This document shows positions 43,861 to 52,082 of a DNA stretch of 64,000 nt, piece by piece. The stretch is from JAVBNH01 sp031551635 (GTDB lineage: Bacteria; Bacillota; Clostridia; Oscillospirales; Acutalibacteraceae). A program made the position numbers and the translations under genes. Positions within the stretch are counted from its first letter, which is position 1. Each line of letters begins with the position of its first letter. The DNA lies in contig JAVBNH010000019.1 of NCBI GenBank assembly GCA_031551635.1, positions 68,948 to 132,947 of the forward strand, given 5' to 3'. Under the pieces are notes generated by a model, which was given only the letters and a program-made list of their open reading frames with translations, was not told the DNA's origin and searched no databases.

Positions 43861-43945
43861 TCGTTGAGGTCACTATCGGAATAAAGTGAGACGTAATTTT
43901 ATTGAACCTGGTAAGTCACCAAAAAGCAATTTCTTCGAAAAAGCA
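43861..43945 (+). other. Unexplained transcribed leader before tRNA-Tyr
   Basis: About 85 nt between the promoter start site and the heptanucleotide repeats carry GAGGTCACTATCGG, GTGAGACG and GAACCTGGTAAGTCACC. I found no ORF, T-box core or second tRNA. It may be a processed leader or a degraded RNA gene. Confidence 0.35.
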
Positions 43946-43979
43946 CATCCAGCATCCAGCATCTAGTATCCAGCATCTA
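43946..43979. repeat. Heptanucleotide array (ATCCAGC units)
   Basis: About five 7-bp units (CATCCAG CATCCAG CATCTAG TATCCAG CATCTAA) immediately before the tRNA-Tyr gene, inside its primary transcript. Confidence 0.85.
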
Positions 43980-43983
43980 AACT

Positions 43984-44068
<85 letters not shown>

Positions 44069-44074
44069 AAACAA

Positions 44075-44108
44075 AAAATCTGTCGAAGCGTTCGGCAGAT
44101 TTTTTTTA
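44075..44108 (+). terminator. tRNA-Tyr terminator
   Basis: AAATCTGTCGAA pairs with TTCGGCAGATTT around GCG, followed by a run of T to 44107. Confidence 0.9.
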
Positions 44109-44200
44109 TTCTATTCCCTATTCTCTTTTCGTTCTTCTCTCATCTTTGCATAGATTTTTCGAGTGAAGAGAAAAGGTGGCTTTTTCTGCGAAAATCATTA

Positions 44201-44285
44201 TTAGTACCTTAATGGGCTGAATGCTCAAAAAAACAAGTTCTGGGTTGCGAGCTTGGCAAACCAAGCACATGTTAGGCGGTTAATA
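44201..44285 (-). repeat. Palindromic interspersed repeat, family A (inverted copy)
   Basis: Reverse complement of the family A consensus: TTAGTACCTTAATGGGCTGA, then AAAAAAACAAGTTC and GCTTGGCAAACCAAGC. It ends TGTTAGGCGGT, which recurs at 44341-44351, upstream of the next start codon. The rest of 44109-44358 shows no gene. Confidence 0.8.
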
Positions 44286-44358
44286 GTTGTTTTTGAGTTT
44301 GATTTTTGTTACAATAGAATCAACCAAACTGTTCATATGCTGTTAGGCGGTGAATTAA

Positions 44359-45267
44359 TTGCTAAAAATCGGTTTTTTATTTTGCTGTGATTACTTTAAT
44401 CATAATAAACCGGATCCGGATTATCTGATTGAATATAATTGCGTTATTAGCCATGGTTTTAGCGCTTATTTGTTTTGCTTTGAATCATTTATTGAAGGGG
44501 AAAATCTGAAAATTAAATCATCTTCTACACCAACGACGCTTATCTACCGTGGATGGATGCTGACAATTGAACAATATGATAGGCTGTATCGGATTTTATC
44601 CGAAAAAGGATTCATTTTGATTAACACTCCAAAACAATACAAACAAATGCATTATCTTCCGTCGTGGTATAATATTCTCGAAAAGAACACTGCAAAATCA
44701 GTATGGTCTGAAGGTATTCCTGATGTGCCGCAACAAAAACTATTTTTGAATAAATTTAATCATAAGCCGTTAATTGTAAAGGATTATGTCAAATCCAGAA
44801 AACATGAATGGGAAGAAGCTTGTTTTATACCGGATTCCTCAGATGCTCCCCAGGCGCTGAAGGTGATAAGAACATTCATAGACCGCCAGGGCGTTGATTT
44901 GGTGGGAGGAATTGTTTTGCGCGAGTATATTCCTCTTAGAATAATTGATCACCATAAAAAGAGCGGCATGCCCATTGCAAATGAGGCTCGAATCTTTTAT
45001 TATTACCAAAAAGCCTTTGCTGCTATTAAATATTGGTCAGGGGAGCAAGTGCCAAATTATCATGAGTATGATTTTTTAAATAAGGTATGCGATTGTTTGG
45101 ACAGTAATTTTTTTACAATTGATATTGCTCAAAAAGTTAATGGAGAGTGGTTTATTATTGAAGCTGGCGATGGGCAGGTCTCAGGGCTTCAAAATTTTGC
45201 ACCGGCTTTATTTTATGACGGTTTATTGAAAACAGCTTTTTTTGAACATAAAAAAGCTGAACAGTGA
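44359..45267 (+). CDS. ATP-grasp domain protein (R2K / DUF4343 type)
   Basis: 302 residues, TTG start with AGGCGGTG upstream. Key segments are PTTLIYRGWMLTIEQYDRLY near the N-terminus, then KPLIVKDYVKSRKHEWEEACFIPD (ATP-binding lysine region), LVGGIVLREYIPLR, EARIFYYYQKAFAAIKYW and FFTIDIAQKVNGEWFIIEAGDGQVSGL, where the Asp, Glu and Asp/Gln would bind Mg-ATP. These are features of the R2K clade of ATP-grasp ligases, often found in phage and mobile or defence-linked settings. It ligates a carboxylate to an amine; substrate unknown. More AT-rich than the sugar operon and flanked by repeats on both sides. Confidence 0.82.
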   Translation: MLKIGFLFCCDYFNHNKPDPDYLIEYNCVISHGFSAYLFCFESFIEGENLKIKSSSTPTTLIYRGWMLTIEQYDRLYRILSEKGFILINTPKQYKQMHYLPSWYNILEKNTAKSVWSEGIPDVPQQKLFLNKFNHKPLIVKDYVKSRKHEWEEACFIPDSSDAPQALKVIRTFIDRQGVDLVGGIVLREYIPLRIIDHHKKSGMPIANEARIFYYYQKAFAAIKYWSGEQVPNYHEYDFLNKVCDCLDSNFFTIDIAQKVNGEWFIIEAGDGQVSGLQNFAPALFYDGLLKTAFFEHKKAEQ

Positions 45268-45323
45268 ACGTGTAAATTTTGATGTTTCCACATTAATGTT
45301 TAGACCTGCTGGACACGCATATT

Positions 45324-45416
45324 ATACTAATCCCAATTAAAAAGTCGTGTACAAAGCGGCTCCGAGTGCAAAAGCATTCGGGAAAAAGTCGCGACGGTAT
45401 ACAACTATTTTAATTG
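45324..45416. repeat. Palindromic element (family E)
   Basis: Starts ATACTAATCCCAATTAAAAAG; CAATTAAAAAGT (45334-45345) pairs with ACTATTTTAATTG (45404-45416), with an inner CCGAGTGCAAAAGCATTCGG hairpin. The ATACTAATC end and the fold match the 206-bp element at 63548. It occupies most of the 45268-45505 gap. Confidence 0.6.
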
Positions 45417-45505
45417 AGCATTTGTATTATTCTTCCGCAACAGCAAGTTGCTTTTAATATATGGCTTAATGTGATATAATTCTCTTAAAAAGAGGGGGCA
45501 TACTT

Positions 45506-46192
45506 GTGAAAAAGAAAAATGTTTTGCTTGAACTGAGAAAAAAGCACGGTTTGACGCAGGAGGAAATGGCTGCGAAACTGTTTGTGACGCGGCAGGCGGT
45601 GTCACGCTGGGAAACCGGTGAAACAATACCCTCGGTCGAAACGCTGAAAATCATATCAAAGCTTTTCTCTTTGCCGATAGCAAGCCTGCTGGGGCTCGAG
45701 GAAAACCGGCTTTGTCTTTTCAGACAGGAAGAATATACCTTTTGCTACCGTGCCGCGGGTATTTTGGTGCGGGACGGTCGCGTACTGCTGCAAAAACCGA
45801 ACAATACCGATGAATACGCCTTTCCCGGTGGGGTTGTCGCCATCGGGGAAACCACTTCCGACGCGCTTCTTCGCAGATGGTTCGAGGAAACCGGCATGCA
45901 TATTGAAGTCGGCGAGTTAAAATGGTTTGAGGAGAACCTGTTTTTGTTGGACGGTAAGCCCTTTCAGCAGATTTGCCTTGATTATATAGTCACAGTGAAG
46001 GAAGAATCCGGCTTGATTGCGGACGGCTTCACAGCGAAAACCTATTCAATTGATGACCCTCGCGCAGTATGTTTTTACTGGATTCCGCTGGAGGAGGTCG
46101 GAAAGCTGACGGTTTATCCTGAAAAAGCGGCGGAGCTGCTAGTAAAGCTTGAGGAGCCTTTAAAGCATCTAGCATATTTAGACATTAGGTAA
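45506..46192 (+). CDS. XRE helix-turn-helix fused to a Nudix domain
   Basis: 228 residues, GTG start after AGAGGGGG. Residues 1-60 are a Cro/C1 helix-turn-helix (LRKKHGLTQEEMAAKLFVTRQAVSRWETG, then IISKLFSLPIASLLGL). Residues about 78-215 are a Nudix domain: the box GGVVAIGETTSDALLRRWFEETGM fits GX5EX7REUXEEXGU except that the first Glu of REUXEE is Arg. That residue is one of the metal-binding glutamates, so hydrolysis may be lost and the domain could sense a nucleotide or NAD-derived ligand. The final Arg and stop lie in repeat family B, which begins at 46187. Confidence 0.9.
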   Translation: MKKKNVLLELRKKHGLTQEEMAAKLFVTRQAVSRWETGETIPSVETLKIISKLFSLPIASLLGLEENRLCLFRQEEYTFCYRAAGILVRDGRVLLQKPNNTDEYAFPGGVVAIGETTSDALLRRWFEETGMHIEVGELKWFEENLFLLDGKPFQQICLDYIVTVKEESGLIADGFTAKTYSIDDPRAVCFYWIPLEEVGKLTVYPEKAAELLVKLEEPLKHLAYLDIR

Positions 46193-46303
46193 CCATTGAT
46201 TAATAGAAATTTACACAATTTTGCATATTCATTGATTTTACAAAGCTTGATATATCAAGCTTTATAAACGAAAATTTTTGGCTCTGCCCGTGAACGATGA
46301 TGA
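46187..46303 (+). repeat. Interspersed repeat, family B (copy 2)
   Basis: Inverted relative to 9374-9502 but closely matching: AGGTAACCA..., a palindrome around CTTGATATATCAAG, AAAATTTTTGGCTCTG, then TGAACGATGAT, where the terminal palindrome is cut in half. It starts in the Nudix gene's last codons and ends in the truncated regulator gene. Confidence 0.85.
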
Positions 46304-46838
46304 CCCGACTTTTTGGAAGGATATTACCTTAGGCTATGTGGGTCATGAGCTGGAGGGCGGCTGCTGGGAGCAGGAGCAGAGATACCGCATTATAAGAATC
46401 GCAATTGTTTTATACGATTTTATTGAAATATACGCGAAAAACATGAACGCCGACCCACTGCAAAAAATCGCGGTTCTGAAAGCGGCTATGGAAATCAACA
46501 GCCTTTTAATACCGATTCACGGCGACACGGAAGGCATGCATATTGATAACGCCTTCGCGAATATTGAGCTCGCAAAGCTTTACTGCGAGGCGCTTGACAC
46601 GGAAAACGCACTGCTGCATACGGAAATAGCGGTTGAGGAAAGCATTCATCACACCGAAACGATGAATCAGACCGGCGAGGACGGAAGCAATTACTACCCC
46701 TGGCAGACCCCGCGCAATCTGTGCTGGATTTTGTGGGAGGATCACCTGATAAAGCCGCAGTTCGACCCAGTCAGAAACGAAGAAAGGTTCCGCAAATGCA
46801 TGGAGCTGCTCAAGGAGGAGTCGCGGGAGCTGAAGTAA
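46302..46838 (+). pseudogene. C-terminal TPR half of an HTH-TPR regulator, 5' end replaced by repeat B
   Basis: The frame (open from 46278 through repeat sequence with a TTG) gives about 178 residues matching the TPR tail of XRE-TPR regulators: PTFWKDITLGYVGHELEGGC, IVLYDFIEIYAKNMNADPLQ, AFANIELAKLYCEALDTENALLHTE and the family-typical end FDPVRNEERFRKCMELLKEE. The HTH and first repeats are missing; the upstream part is repeat family B. No ribosome site. Likely non-functional. Confidence 0.72.
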
Positions 46839-46860
46839 TTATAATCTTATAATATAAATA

Positions 46861-46896
46861 TTACTCTGTGCATGAATATTATCATGTACAGAGTAA
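46861..46896. terminator. Inverted repeat between converging transcripts
   Basis: TTACTCTGTGCATGA (46861-46875) and TCATGTACAGAGTAA (46882-46896) pair with one bulge/mismatch. There is no long T-run on either strand, so the terminator role is likely but not certain. Confidence 0.55.
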
Positions 46897-46921
46897 AGAT
46901 TTTCATCAAAATCGCATCGCT

Positions 46922-47344
46922 TTATGTAATTTTTTGCTGATTTTTTCTATCAATCATATTTTTGACAATAAAGAATATTATTGAAACGACAAAACAATAT
47001 AAAATAATACAGAGTTTAAAATAAAATATAAACACAGGTAACTGGTCGCCTCCGGGATCAATCGTTCCCTCATTAAGGTAATAAAATAAAACATATATTA
47101 GACTCGTGGCAAAATAAGTCAGCGGAGCTGACCAGAAAAGAAATTTTCTTTCACAAAATGCTAAGAGAACTGGAAAAGGATAAATTAAAGATACAATAAA
47201 ATATATTGTAATTACTGTTGCAAAAGAGAGTAAAAAATGACCGGCAAGAAAAAAATCTATAGCAATGATAATAATGTTTTGGACAATAATGACGATATAT
47301 AAGCAAAAAAGCGTTTTCTTTTTTAAATTATTCGTTTCAGACAT
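46922..47344 (-). CDS. Small integral membrane protein, unrecognised
   Basis: 140 residues, four membrane helices (about 13-35, 40-60, 70-90 and 105-130) with short loops. Start chosen at 47344 with AAGGA about 10 bp upstream. No motif beyond hydrophobicity is visible. It follows a small gap after the next membrane-associated gene on the same strand (108 bp) and could share its transcript. Very AT-rich. Function unknown. Confidence 0.6.
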   Translation of the reverse strand: MSETNNLKKKTLFCLYIVIIVQNIIIIAIDFFLAGHFLLSFATVITIYFIVSLIYPFPVLLAFCERKFLFWSAPLTYFATSLIYVLFYYLNEGTIDPGGDQLPVFIFYFKLCIILYCFVVSIIFFIVKNMIDRKNQQKIT

Positions 47345-47451
47345 AATGTACACTATCCTTACAAATTAGTATTATAGAAACGCATATAAACAGTAACATT
47401 GCTGAAAAGGTATTTCGTTTTTGTTTTCAGAGCATTATCAGCAAAGGGAAA

Positions 47452-48159
47452 TCATCGATGCCTGAAATTATCCGGCAATAAAAGCTTAAACACTTTTTCG
47501 GCTCTTTCACTTATAATGGCATAACTGTTTTCATAATAAATATGAATCTCAAAATACGCTCCTCCCTGGTCTACATATGGGAGTAAAAATTTAGTTCCGT
47601 CAAATTTAACGGGAAAAACGCAAAAACTCCAGTCTTCATGATTTGCTGCAGAATAATATCCGTGAGAAGATTTTAAAAATTTTTCAGGAAAACTGTTTTT
47701 TGTCGAAGCTATTTCCATATCGTATTCTGATTTTGCTTCCTCCCGTGAATCATATGTATAAATTCTAATTGTTGCTCTGGTATTATTTATGCCTCCGTCC
47801 AGTTTTTCAATGTCGATCGTTACGCCATCCTTTCGCTCAACTTTATTGTTTCGTATTATTTTCGCATCTGGAAATAAATCCTTGACAAGACCATGAACAG
47901 ACTCATTTGCGTCAATATAGCTCACCATATGTTTTTCCTTTATTCCTGATGAAAAGTAGACATATCCGTGAGTATAAAATGAAGGTCTGAAAAAAAGACA
48001 AAGCCCGGCAATCAAATAAATTGAGGATATTCCGAGAATAAATAGAAATGTTTTTTTCGCTGTTTTATTACCCCTTTTCTTAAAAATAAAGGTCATTATT
48101 AATGATAAAAACGAAATACAGATAGCCGCAATACCCGCACCGTCAGGAAATATTAACAT
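47452..48159 (-). CDS. Membrane-anchored protein with extracytoplasmic domain, unrecognised
   Basis: 235 residues. Two membrane helices at about 7-27 and 36-58 precede a 175-residue domain (VKDLFPDAKIIRNNKVERKDG, RIYTYDSREEAKSEYDMEIAS, DQGGAYFEIHIYYENSYAIIS) that looks like a small alpha/beta sensor domain. No family recognised. A GAAAGG lies immediately before the ATG, closer than usual. A spacer of about 123 bp to the dockerin gene holds nothing that I can support. Confidence 0.65.
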   Translation of the reverse strand: MLIFPDGAGIAAICISFLSLIMTFIFKKRGNKTAKKTFLFILGISSIYLIAGLCLFFRPSFYTHGYVYFSSGIKEKHMVSYIDANESVHGLVKDLFPDAKIIRNNKVERKDGVTIDIEKLDGGINNTRATIRIYTYDSREEAKSEYDMEIASTKNSFPEKFLKSSHGYYSAANHEDWSFCVFPVKFDGTKFLLPYVDQGGAYFEIHIYYENSYAIISERAEKVFKLLLPDNFRHR

Positions 48160-48282
48160 ACCTTTCGGCTATAAGCTATTGTTTTTAACCTGTCGCCGCA
48201 CCTCCTAATAATAAGTTCATAAATAAGGCTTCTTTGGAAATGTTTTTAACTGCTGTTTATTCAGAGTTTGGTATGGATTATT

Positions 48283-50346
48283 TTATTCAGGCGGGAGCGC
48301 CATTTTTTCAAGCCCCGCGGACACCCGAAGGATAATCCTCGCGTCCGCAGCCGTAATCCTGCCATCATAATTTACATCAATAGACTCTTTTTCATACTTC
48401 CCTATGACTTCAAGCTCCGAAGACGCTCTGAGGGCAATTCTTGCGTCAACAGCAGTTATATTGCCATCACGGCATATATCCCCAAGCATACATCTATCTC
48501 CAATAATTTCGGCTGTTAAATAAATATTATCACCTTCCTGTGAAAAAAGGGGTGCTGGAGTTAAATAATTTTCAAAAATGAATTTTTCAACAACAACCGA
48601 AGGGGTGGACAGCTTTATTTTTTCAAAGCTAATATCCTTAAAAATTTTTTCAAAATCCGGTGTTTTTTCACTATAACTATTAATGTCAACAATAATATCG
48701 TATCGGTCAATCATTTTATATGCAGAGCTTGAACCTTGTAATAAGCCAAAACTGTCTACAACAAGGTTTAATTCATTATACTTCCCTGTTAGATATTTTT
48801 TATAATCTTCTTTCGCTGCAGTTAGGTCAGAATCCTCGATTCTATGGATAACAACACTCACAGAATCACTTTCATCATAAAACACTGTAAAATTCCCATG
48901 AGTGCCGAAGCTTGGAATAATTATAATGCAATAATTATCTTCATCATGTCCTAAGCACGAAAAATCCTGTCCCTTGTATTTTGCAATAAGAAGTTCATTG
49001 TCTTTTCGTAAATTCTCAACAAGAGGTTTAAAATCAAATCCCTCCCAAAGAGCAAATTTATAGGGGGCTGCTTCAATATCAACCGTGTTTATCCACTCAA
49101 TTAATTCCCCACTGTTTTTAAACATTCCTAAAGTATCAATATAATCAAAATATTCAATCGTTTTATTGTAAATATTGTTGACCTTTTTGGTAAAAGCTTG
49201 AATTTCATCAGCTTTCAACTCATTATAGGACAAATTCGCCATACTGCTGCGCATATACTCCGCATAAAAAGCTTCAGCAATTATAAAATCCGGAAGTGTT
49301 TTAAATTTTTTTTCTAGAAAAGCGAAAATATCATCTTCAAGAATAAGGCTGTGCATTTTTGCTATTTCATATCTCATCATTGAATGTACCAAGATGTTCA
49401 GAACTTCTTCCTCGGTAATGCCTAAAAAAGAACAAAGTCCCACAACCATTTCTTTTTGCGCGTTTGTAGCTCCAGACATTTCCAGCGTTTTAATTCTTTT
49501 AAGCTCCTCCAACTCAGCTTCTTTTCCCGCAAGCGCAGCCATAGCTTTTTTATATGCGACAATTTCATAAGCGGTCTCCTTTGCTTTAGGTTTTCTGCCA
49601 TCAATCGCAGCTTCCATCATAAAAAGCTCAAGCTCGTCTCCCGTAATAAAATAATTGCCAACGCTTATCACTGCGCTGTCATATTCCCTTCCGAGATTGT
49701 AATAATAGCGTATGTTTTTCAGGTTTTCCTTTGTCAGCAGACCTTTCTCATAGGCGGTTTGCAGAGAGATAAAAGCACCGTCCTTAAAGACCCTGACAGT
49801 GTTTCCGGAGGAATACTTAAACGGTATTCCCCCAATTTTTTCTTCTGTTACAATATCAGCATATCCCGTAAAACTGTCATTTACCATCAGCGCGACACAG
49901 CCGTTATAGGTACCGAAATAGTCAAGCTCGATGTCGGACGCGGATTTCGTTTCAGAATTCGCCAGCTTCAACCAGTCCGATTTAATCTGCTCCTGTTGCT
50001 GAGTGCTTAATGCGGCAGGGTTTCTCAGCGCAGGGACAAAAGCGTCCTTCACATCCTCAATTTTCCCAAGCTCCGCCGAAGCCATGAGAATTATCCTCGC
50101 GCAGACGGCGGTTATATTTCCATCCCCAAATATATCGGCGGCTTTGATATTAGCCTCCGGGACTTCCAGCTCAGACGCATAGCGCAGGCACAGCCGCGCG
50201 TCGGCGGCGGTAATTTTTCCGTCGCTGTTCACATCCCCCTGCATAAACGGCAGTGCCGCGTTCGCTTTAAGATTTGAGTAAGGCAGGCTCATCACAGTCA
50301 TAAAACAAAGAATAACGCAAAATAACCTCTTTAAAAAATGTTTCAC
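48283..50346 (-). CDS. Secreted protein with dockerins at both ends
   Basis: 687 residues. Signal peptide at about 1-31. The N-terminal dockerin (about 37-100) has DVNSDGKITAADARLCLRYASELE and DIFGDGNITAVCARIILMASAELG. The C-terminal dockerin (about 620-685) has DICRDGNITAVDARIALRASSELE and DVNYDGRITAADARIILRVSAGLE; all four loops keep the acidic calcium-binding pattern. The 500-residue middle is helix-rich (YKKAMAALAGKEAELEELKRIKTLE) and unrecognised, with possible peptidase-inhibitor or chaperone-like character. A dual-dockerin layout could cross-link cohesin-bearing surfaces. A TTGACA-17-TATTAT promoter is upstream. Confidence 0.85.
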   Translation of the reverse strand: MKHFLKRLFCVILCFMTVMSLPYSNLKANAALPFMQGDVNSDGKITAADARLCLRYASELEVPEANIKAADIFGDGNITAVCARIILMASAELGKIEDVKDAFVPALRNPAALSTQQQEQIKSDWLKLANSETKSASDIELDYFGTYNGCVALMVNDSFTGYADIVTEEKIGGIPFKYSSGNTVRVFKDGAFISLQTAYEKGLLTKENLKNIRYYYNLGREYDSAVISVGNYFITGDELELFMMEAAIDGRKPKAKETAYEIVAYKKAMAALAGKEAELEELKRIKTLEMSGATNAQKEMVVGLCSFLGITEEEVLNILVHSMMRYEIAKMHSLILEDDIFAFLEKKFKTLPDFIIAEAFYAEYMRSSMANLSYNELKADEIQAFTKKVNNIYNKTIEYFDYIDTLGMFKNSGELIEWINTVDIEAAPYKFALWEGFDFKPLVENLRKDNELLIAKYKGQDFSCLGHDEDNYCIIIIPSFGTHGNFTVFYDESDSVSVVIHRIEDSDLTAAKEDYKKYLTGKYNELNLVVDSFGLLQGSSSAYKMIDRYDIIVDINSYSEKTPDFEKIFKDISFEKIKLSTPSVVVEKFIFENYLTPAPLFSQEGDNIYLTAEIIGDRCMLGDICRDGNITAVDARIALRASSELEVIGKYEKESIDVNYDGRITAADARIILRVSAGLEKMALPPE

Positions 50347-50417
50347 ATTCTTTAAACCTCCAACGCTTATTTAATAAAAAAACTTTATCTTCACTAATTA
50401 TTTTATTAATTATTCCA

Positions 50418-50446
50418 ATAATATAATATTTTCCAGCTTCTGTCAA
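50418..50446 (-). promoter_or_regulatory. Promoter of the dual-dockerin gene
   Basis: Minus strand TTGACA (50446-50441), 17 bp, TATTAT (50423-50418), 72 bp before the start. Confidence 0.7.
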
Positions 50447-50524
50447 CAATTTCACAGTTTATTTACAGAATATAAAATATTTTTAAAAAACATGCTATAC
50501 ATTTAATAATTAAAGTGGTAAACT

Positions 50525-50721
50525 ATTTTAGACATTAGACATTAGATATTGGTCGCAATTTAGCTATTATGCTTATTAAGGCATTGTGCTAGCGGTGATA
50601 CAAAAATGGTTCAGTTAGCATAAATAAAATTAAAACCGTACGCGAGCAGTTTTAAAAAAGACTATTGCAATTTATCTCGCGACCTTCATCTAGCATCTAC
50701 AATCCAGTGTCTAATATCTAA
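50525..50721. repeat. Degenerate heptanucleotide-like repeats
   Basis: GACATTAGACATTAGATATTGG at about 50529-50550 and CATCTAGCATCTAC...GTGTCTAATATCTAA at 50690-50721 are further members of the 7-bp family. Between them there is no ORF. The remainder of 50347-50795 is AT-rich spacer. Confidence 0.55.
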
Positions 50722-50795
50722 ACAATAATTTTTCAAATACATTTAAAGTTACAGTTTACCTAAGCATTAAATATTTAACAAAGAGGTTTGCATTA

Positions 50796-51953
50796 ATGAG
50801 ATACAACACAAACATCAAAAACGGCGAGAAGCTTTCTGTGCTCGGCTGCGGCTGCATGCGTTTTCCAAAGGATGAGGCTGAGGCGGCAAAGCTCTTTTTA
50901 CAGGCTATCGACAGGGGTATAAATTATTTCGACACGGCTTATATTTACGGCAACAATGAGGAGGTGCTTGGGCGGATTCTCGCGAAAAATCCCGTGCGCG
51001 ATAAAATCCGGCTGGCGACAAAGCTGCCTTGCTTCATGGTCAGGAAAACGAGCGATTTCGAAAAATTTTTCAATACCCAGCTTGAGCGGCTGGGCACGGA
51101 CTATATCGATTATTACCTCATGCACATGCTCGCGGACATGAAACAGTGGGACTTCCTGCGCAGTATCGGCATAGAAAAATGGATTGAGGAGAAGCTCGCA
51201 AGCGGTAAAATCAGAAACATCGGTTTTTCCTACCACGGCGGGCAGGCGGAATTTAAAAAAATCATCGACTCCTATGACTGGGGCTTTTGCCTGATGCAGT
51301 ATAATTACCTTGACGAAAATTCGCAGGCGGGCAAAAGCGGTCTGCAATACGCCGCTGCCAAGGGCATGGCGGTTATGATTATGGAGCCGCTCAGGGGAGG
51401 GACTCTGACAAAAAAGCTTCCGAAAGAGGCAATTGAAGAATTTTCGAGCTTTGATAAGGAACGTTCGGCGGCGGCTTGGGGGCTGCGCTGGGTATGGAAC
51501 CATCCGGAGGTCACAACGGTGCTCTCGGGAATGGGAAGCGAGGAAATGCTTGAGGATAATATAAAAACCGCAGAATCAACCACCCCCGGCTGTATGACAC
51601 CGGAGGAGCTGGCGGTTATCGACAAAGTCAGGCAGCATATCACGAAAAACACTTATGTACCCTGCACCGGTTGCAATTACTGCATGCCCTGCCCCAAGGG
51701 CGTTGATATTCCCATATGCTTTTCATGCTATAACAACACTAAAATCGAAAGCCTGAAACGCTGGCGGCTCAATTACATGACCTATGTCGGCGTAAACAGA
51801 GCCTCGAAATGCAGCGAGTGCGGCGCCTGCGAAAAACGCTGCCCGCAGGGCATACCGATTAGAAAAGAGCTCCAAAACGTTAAAAAAGTAATGGAGGTTT
51901 TCCCCTATAACATTGCCGGCTTTTTCGCGAATAAGTTCCTCAAGAAGTCGTAA
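50796..51953 (+). CDS. Aldo/keto reductase with two C-terminal [4Fe-4S] clusters
   Basis: 385 residues. AKR TIM barrel: NYFDTAYIYGNNEEVLG (Asp and Tyr of the catalytic tetrad), KIRLATKLPCFM (Lys), DYYLMHML (His) and the C-terminal NADP region RWVWNHPEVTTVLSGMGS. The ferredoxin-like tail has CTGCNYCMPCPKGVDIPIC and CSECGACEKRCPQGIPI, two CxxCxxCxxxCP patterns. This is the clostridial AKR-ferredoxin fusion; it may reduce carbonyls using ferredoxin or NAD(P)H electrons. Ends before a bidirectional terminator and a repeat C copy. Confidence 0.94.
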   Translation: MRYNTNIKNGEKLSVLGCGCMRFPKDEAEAAKLFLQAIDRGINYFDTAYIYGNNEEVLGRILAKNPVRDKIRLATKLPCFMVRKTSDFEKFFNTQLERLGTDYIDYYLMHMLADMKQWDFLRSIGIEKWIEEKLASGKIRNIGFSYHGGQAEFKKIIDSYDWGFCLMQYNYLDENSQAGKSGLQYAAAKGMAVMIMEPLRGGTLTKKLPKEAIEEFSSFDKERSAAAWGLRWVWNHPEVTTVLSGMGSEEMLEDNIKTAESTTPGCMTPEELAVIDKVRQHITKNTYVPCTGCNYCMPCPKGVDIPICFSCYNNTKIESLKRWRLNYMTYVGVNRASKCSECGACEKRCPQGIPIRKELQNVKKVMEVFPYNIAGFFANKFLKKS

Positions 51954-51958
51954 TACTA

Positions 51959-52018
51959 GACACGGTAAAACACAAAAAAGACCGTAAAGATACAATGGTT
52001 TTTATCAGTGGTTAGTAT
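51959..52018 (+). repeat. 60-bp direct repeat, family C (copy 1)
   Basis: Matches 63799-63858 with 4 mismatches in 60 bp (GTAAAACACAAAAAAGACCG, then TTTTTATCAGTGGTTAGTAT). It starts 6 bp after the AKR stop codon. Confidence 0.9.
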
Positions 52019-52027
52019 ATAAACATA

Positions 52028-52082
52028 AAAAAGTAAAATTACGGCGGTTTGTAATACAAACCGCCGTAAAATTTTACTTTTA
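52028..52082. terminator. Bidirectional terminator between AKR and metallophosphoesterase
   Basis: Long inverted repeat: AAGTAAAATTACGGCGGTTT (left arm) with AAACCGCCGTAAAATTTTAC (right arm). T-runs flank it on both strands, and it serves the two convergent genes. Confidence 0.88.
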
